A stretch of DNA of 64,000 bases from AA29 sp041481445 (GTDB taxonomy: Bacteria; Acidobacteriota; Vicinamibacteria; Fen-336): positions 32,382 to 96,381 of the forward strand of contig JBGPBV010000004.1 of assembly GCA_041481445.1 (NCBI GenBank). Direction: 5' to 3'. The translations under genes and the position numbers were made by a program. How positions within the stretch are numbered: position 1 is the stretch's first letter; each line of letters starts with the position of its first letter. Shown piece after piece: positions 60,780 to 64,000 of this stretch. The notes beneath the pieces are model-generated. The model was not told the DNA's origin, did not search any database, and was given only the letters and a program-made list of their open reading frames with translations.

Positions 60780-61508
60780 TCAGCGCAGCGGCGTGCAGCC
60801 CTCCGCGCAGCGGCCGTTCGTCACCGGCGGCGCGCTGCCGTCGCTCGTGAAGCAGATCTGGCCCGAGTCGTCGCCGCAGAACCCGCGCACCCCGGTCTGC
60901 CCGCGGGTCGCGGGCTCGGCCGTGTAGGCGAAGGACGCGAGCCCCGTCCCCCCCGCGCATCCCGGTCGGTGGGCGAGGGCCACCTCGGCGCCGGGATGGA
61001 AAGTGCGGCGGTAGCCCGACTTGAGCTGTGCGGAGGTGAGCGTCGAATCGAGGAACGTGGGTGCCGTCGCCGGATAGTCGACGAGGCATCCGGTGCCACG
61101 CGGATTCGACAGGCACTCCAGGCGTCCGTAGGTGTCGCAGTTCGCCGAGCCGTACGCGGCCTGGGCGGAGATCACCGTGCGCACGTCCCCGATGGTCGCC
61201 GCCTCGTTCGCGGATACGCGGGCCCGCAGCAGGCTGGGGATGGCGATGGCGGCCACGATGCCCACGAGCGGAATGGCCACCAGGAGCGAGATCGCGCTGG
61301 CCACGATACCGCCGATGGCGAAGCCCCGACCGCCGTACTCGCGAGGGTCGCGACCCGCGCGCACGAGCGCCATGATCCCCAGGACGATGCCCAGCACGGC
61401 GCCCACGCCCAGGCAGCCGAGGGTGGGGAGGCTCAGGATGCCGATGACCAGGGAGGCGATGGCCAGGCCCTGGCGGGGCTGGGTGGGCGGTGGCGGAGTG
61501 AATCCCAT
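60780..61508 (-). CDS. DUF4190 membrane anchor fused to a type IV pilin-like domain
   Basis: 242 residues from the ATG at 61508. Two hydrophobic segments (GLAIASLVIGILSLPTLGCLG and GAVLGIVLGIMALVR, cut here) with a short loop YGGRGFAIGGIVAS form DUF4190. They run into a pilin-like helix VGIVAAIAIPSLLRARVSAN, but without the normal prepilin leader and cleavage Glu-5 context. A Cys-rich head follows with VRGFCGDDSGQICFTSDG. This architecture is known in Acidobacteriota. The head shares the GDDSG pattern with the kinase ectodomain at 5.4 kb. Confidence 0.85.
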   Translation of the reverse strand: MGFTPPPPTQPRQGLAIASLVIGILSLPTLGCLGVGAVLGIVLGIMALVRAGRDPREYGGRGFAIGGIVASAISLLVAIPLVGIVAAIAIPSLLRARVSANEAATIGDVRTVISAQAAYGSANCDTYGRLECLSNPRGTGCLVDYPATAPTFLDSTLTSAQLKSGYRRTFHPGAEVALAHRPGCAGGTGLASFAYTAEPATRGQTGVRGFCGDDSGQICFTSDGSAPPVTNGRCAEGCTPLR

Positions 61509-61684
61509 CTCAAGGCCTTCCTTTCGCCGCCGACTCGCAGGGTGGCTTCGCGACTACAATGACGGCCGGCCGCACGGAGCCCTCACGACGAATTGACCCC
61601 AGGCGTATCCCGGTCCCGGGACGCCTCGGGGAGTGATGCGCGGAGTATAGGCCCGTTGTCGGGCCCGCAAGGCAAGGAGGAATG

Positions 61685-62146
61685 ATGTTCGGCAAGACCG
61701 TGGCCCAGTACCTGGGCTTCCAGAAGGTCGTCCTCGCCGTCATCGTGTTGGCGTGGCTCGTACGCCTGACGCTTTCCCTGAGCGGCACCCCGAACGCCAC
61801 GGCCAAGTGGATCAGCGTGACCGTGGTGCTGCTCCTCGGCGTGCTGTACTACGGCGTGGCCGTCCACACGCGAGGGTTCGGGAGCTACAAGCAGCTCTAT
61901 CCCCTGGTCCTGTTTCAAAGCGTCCTCGGGGAGGGCCTGGTGGCGCTGGCCGTCGCGCTGGCCATCGTCACCGGCCGCGACAACATCTATACGGCGCCCG
62001 AGTACAGCGGGGGCGGCGACGGCAAGAACTGGCTCCACGTCGGGGCCCACCTCGTGCTCGGGGCCGTCGTCTTGCCGCTCGTCAGTTGGGGCGTCGGCTC
62101 GCTGGTGTTGCTCGTGACGAAGAAGGTGGCCCCCCGCTCCGCCTGA
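61685..62146 (+). CDS. Hypothetical integral membrane protein
   Basis: 153 residues from the ATG at 61685, four bases after AAGGAGG; an adjoining ATG at 61682 is too close. Four hydrophobic helices are visible (VVLAVIVLAWLVRLTLSL, ISVTVVLLLGVLYYGVAV, LVALAVALAIVTG, LVLGAVVLPLVSWGVGSLVL). A soluble loop of about 25 residues (YTAPEYSGGGDGKNWLHVG) lies between the third and fourth. No family is recognised. It stands alone, divergent from the DUF4190 gene by 176 bases. Confidence 0.78.
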   Translation: MFGKTVAQYLGFQKVVLAVIVLAWLVRLTLSLSGTPNATAKWISVTVVLLLGVLYYGVAVHTRGFGSYKQLYPLVLFQSVLGEGLVALAVALAIVTGRDNIYTAPEYSGGGDGKNWLHVGAHLVLGAVVLPLVSWGVGSLVLLVTKKVAPRSA

Positions 62147-62209
62147 GGGTCGACCTGACACCTCGTCGTATCGAAGGGACCGTTCAGCCGCGTGAAGGAT
62201 TGGTTCTGT

Positions 62210-62284
62210 TGGTGACCCGGGAAGGGCTCGAACCTTCAACCCAGAGATTAAGAGTCTCTTGCTCTACCATTGAGCTACCGGGCC
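62210..62284 (-). tRNA. tRNA-Lys (anticodon CTT)
   Basis: The minus strand gives a 75-base cloverleaf with CCA encoded at 62210-62212. The acceptor GGCCCGG pairs with CCGGGTC (one G-U pair). The D-loop has AGCTCAATGGTAGAGC, the anticodon stem AGAGA/TCTCT closes loop CTCTTAA with anticodon CTT, and the T-loop is TTCGAGC. It reads AAG lysine codons. Confidence 0.97.
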
Positions 62285-62300
62285 ACGGCGCAGAACCCTC

Positions 62301-62330
62301 TTTATAGCATCCGGCGCCGCGCGCGCGCAA
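62301..62330 (-). promoter_or_regulatory. tRNA-Lys promoter
   Basis: On the minus strand TTGCGC (62330-62325), an 18-base spacer and TATAAA (62306-62301) preceded by TGC form an extended -10 promoter. The predicted start is about 10 bases before the mature tRNA end. Confidence 0.6.
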
Positions 62331-62352
62331 GACGCGCCGCCGCCGGCGCGGG

Positions 62353-64000
62353 TCAGGACGCCGGGCGCACGCGCATGCGATCGACGCGGATGCCCTGGTC
62401 CGCCGGCTCGCCGATCCGGCTCCACACGGGACTGTCGAGGCGGATGACGAGCGGCTGGCCGGGGGCGACTCCGCCCATGCGGAACGTGTACGGCTGGATC
62501 GCGGGACCGAGCGTCTGCGCGTGCACGACGCCGTCGTTGCCGCGAAGGGTCACCACGGGCGAGGCGAGTGGAGACGGGAACGGGGAGCCCATCTCGATCG
62601 TGACGTCGTAGAAGGGCGCCGGCGAGGTCGGAACGAGCCGGACCCAGGCGCGCCCTCGCGTCCAGCGGTGCCCGCCCGGCGGGGGCGCGGGACCGCCGTC
62701 GTCGTAGCGCGCCCAGAGCGAGTTGCCCGCGCCCAGCGATGGATCCGCGCCCCGCGGATGGAAGAACCCGCGCACGGCGCCGTAGTCGTTGCGCGCGAGC
62801 GCGACCTCGTCCGTCCACGGCGGTGGCAGCTCGCGCCAGGCGATCTCCAGGACGAGCCAGGGGTCCGTGTCGAACGACGTGCGGTCCACGAGCCGCACCG
62901 CCGCCGCCGCGTCGTCGCCCGTCTTCGGCAGCAGGCGCGCGCGACCGAGCATTCCCCGCCAGTTCGCGAAGTTCCCGCGGGGATCGCCCTTCGCGTACGC
63001 GGCCAGGGCACCCGGGACCTCGCCGCCGAAGTCGAGCGCCTTGCCGAGGTCGTACCAGGGCCGCGCCGATCGGGGCGCGCGCGCGGCCGCCTGCTCGGCG
63101 ATGCGCCAGGCCTGGTCCAGGTGGCCCGCCTCGACCGCGCGAGCCGCGCTGGCCATCATGCGGGTGGCGGCGAGGTCGCGCCACGCGCTCGCCGCGTACG
63201 GCCGCAGCATCCCGACCACCACGAAGAGGCCGAGAGCGAGGCCGGCCCACGTCACCAGGCTTCGGCGGCGCTCGCGATCCGCGAGCGCGGCCAGTCCTCC
63301 GGCCGCGGCCACGAACGCAAACGGCACGAACGCGCTGCGGTAGCGCACCTCGTTGTGGAAGATGACCACGACCATCATCAGGTAGTACGCCATCCAGAGA
63401 GTGACGATCCCCCAGGTCGGCGAGCGGCGTCCGGCGAGCAGGAACGCCGCCGTCAACGGCACCGCCATCACCATCAAGAGGTCGTCGAGCAGCAGGCTGC
63501 CGGCGTGGCGCCAGGGCTCCAGCGACCGCTGGACCGCGATGAGGTTGTGCAGGCCCTCCGGACGCACGAAGTGCCAGAAGTTCACGCGGATCTTGTCCAG
63601 GAACATGTCCGGATGGCGCGAGATCCCGCGCATCGCGAACAGCAGCGCGGCCTGGCGGCGTCCGGCCGGCGTCGGCTCGCCGTGGATGACCTCGGCCTGG
63701 CGCGCGTAGCGGTCCTTCTCCGCGAAATTGTTCGCGTACCAGATGTTCTCGAACGCGGCGCTCTCGATGAGGACGGCGTCGTGCACGAGGAAGACGTTGC
63801 GCGCGGTCCAGGGCAGGATCACGACCGCGCCCCCGAGGAGGATCGGCGCCGCCGCCCGGAGGCCGGCCCGTCCGCGTCCGGCGATCCACCAGCGCCAGGC
63901 CGCGGCCAGGGGCAGGAACCCCGTGGAGACGGAGCGGGCGAGGGCGGACAGGCCGAGCACGAGGCCGCCCGCGAACGCGCGGCGCCGCGAAGGCGCCTCC
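62353..64000 (-). CDS. GT39/ArnT-like membrane glycosyltransferase family protein, N-terminus beyond the window
   Basis: At least 549 residues are visible; the frame is open to the right edge, so the catalytic first half of the membrane region is missing. Several membrane helices (AAPILLGGAVVILPW, LLMVMAVPLTAAFLLAG, SLVTWAGLALGLFVVVG) alternate with loops such as WTARNVFLVHDAVLIESAAF, as in dolichyl-phosphate-mannose-type enzymes. A soluble C-terminal part of about 270 residues includes a TPR-like stretch (EAGHLDQAWRIAEQAAARAP) and a beta-rich end. The lipid-linked sugar donor and acceptor are unknown. Confidence 0.78.
   Translation of the reverse strand, partial: EAPSRRRAFAGGLVLGLSALARSVSTGFLPLAAAWRWWIAGRGRAGLRAAAPILLGGAVVILPWTARNVFLVHDAVLIESAAFENIWYANNFAEKDRYARQAEVIHGEPTPAGRRQAALLFAMRGISRHPDMFLDKIRVNFWHFVRPEGLHNLIAVQRSLEPWRHAGSLLLDDLLMVMAVPLTAAFLLAGRRSPTWGIVTLWMAYYLMMVVVIFHNEVRYRSAFVPFAFVAAAGGLAALADRERRRSLVTWAGLALGLFVVVGMLRPYAASAWRDLAATRMMASAARAVEAGHLDQAWRIAEQAAARAPRSARPWYDLGKALDFGGEVPGALAAYAKGDPRGNFANWRGMLGRARLLPKTGDDAAAAVRLVDRTSFDTDPWLVLEIAWRELPPPWTDEVALARNDYGAVRGFFHPRGADPSLGAGNSLWARYDDGGPAPPPGGHRWTRGRAWVRLVPTSPAPFYDVTIEMGSPFPSPLASPVVTLRGNDGVVHAQTLGPAIQPYTFRMGGVAPGQPLVIRLDSPVWSRIGEPADQGIRVDRMRVRPAS

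Overview
The window is about 70% GC, with dense genes and strong third-position GC. No single gene fixes the taxon. The best fit is an Acidobacteriota-type genome (Vicinamibacteria/Thermoanaerobaculia-like), based on family content: an ADOP-type MacB permease under a PadR regulator, a DUF1800/DUF1501 pair, a DUF4190-pilin fusion, several Pkn-type Ser/Thr kinases, a VPS10/Asp-box protein, cytochrome P460, and large secreted repeat proteins. It looks like ordinary chromosome. I see no prophage, IS element, integrase or CRISPR array.

Layout. 1-5.3 kb: end of a TolB-like propeller protein, a secreted Asp-box propeller protein, a secreted PHP-domain protein and a GAF protein. 5.4-10.6 kb (minus strand): murA, mutY, a DUF1499 protein, a HIT hydrolase and a membrane Ser/Thr kinase whose outer domain resembles a pilin head. 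10.7-15.2 kb: a 1490-residue secreted subtilase with its own terminator and promoter. 15.3-17.8 kb: rpmE, prfA, prmC (translation termination). 17.9-21.1 kb (plus): DUF1800, DUF1501 and an outer-membrane barrel. 21.2-27.1 kb (minus): padR, ADOP permease, cytochrome P460, HEAT and TPR secreted proteins. 27.3-30.1 kb: SGNH lipoprotein plus ABC exporter. 30.2-35.4 kb: a small secreted protein, an S9 peptidase, and a cytosolic kinase with DUF4388, J and TPR-like modules. 35.7-43.7 kb (minus): a proteostasis/RNA operon tig-clpP-clpX-lon-engB-rho. 43.9-45.8 kb: a secreted repeat protein and tRNA-Leu. 45.9-50.3 kb (minus): a ClpP-fold SDH protein with an unknown partner, then a CFA-type methyltransferase plus a geranylgeranyl-reductase-like flavoprotein. 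50.4-59 kb: aldo/keto reductase, adenosine deaminase, a beta-helix remnant, a phd/vapC-type toxin-antitoxin pair, a DUF1593-deacetylase fusion, an MFS carrier and an SGNH hydrolase. 59-64 kb: small hypothetical, TPR, DUF4190-pilin and membrane proteins, tRNA-Lys, and the end of a GT39-like membrane protein.

Cross-cutting points. (1) Seven gene pairs overlap as NTGA (four ATGA, one GTGA, two CTGA). At the two CTGA sites, prmC and engB have no usable ATG/GTG/TTG start, so CTG initiation coupled to termination is the best reading. (2) Two secreted proteins about 30 kb apart end in the same C-terminal module of about 220 residues. (3) A kinase ectodomain and a DUF4190-anchored pilin-like protein share a GDDSG-type motif. 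(4) padR and the antitoxin gene each have a near-consensus promoter with an inverted repeat on it, as expected for autorepression. (5) Several promoters sit so close to the start codon that leaderless or near-leaderless mRNAs are likely.
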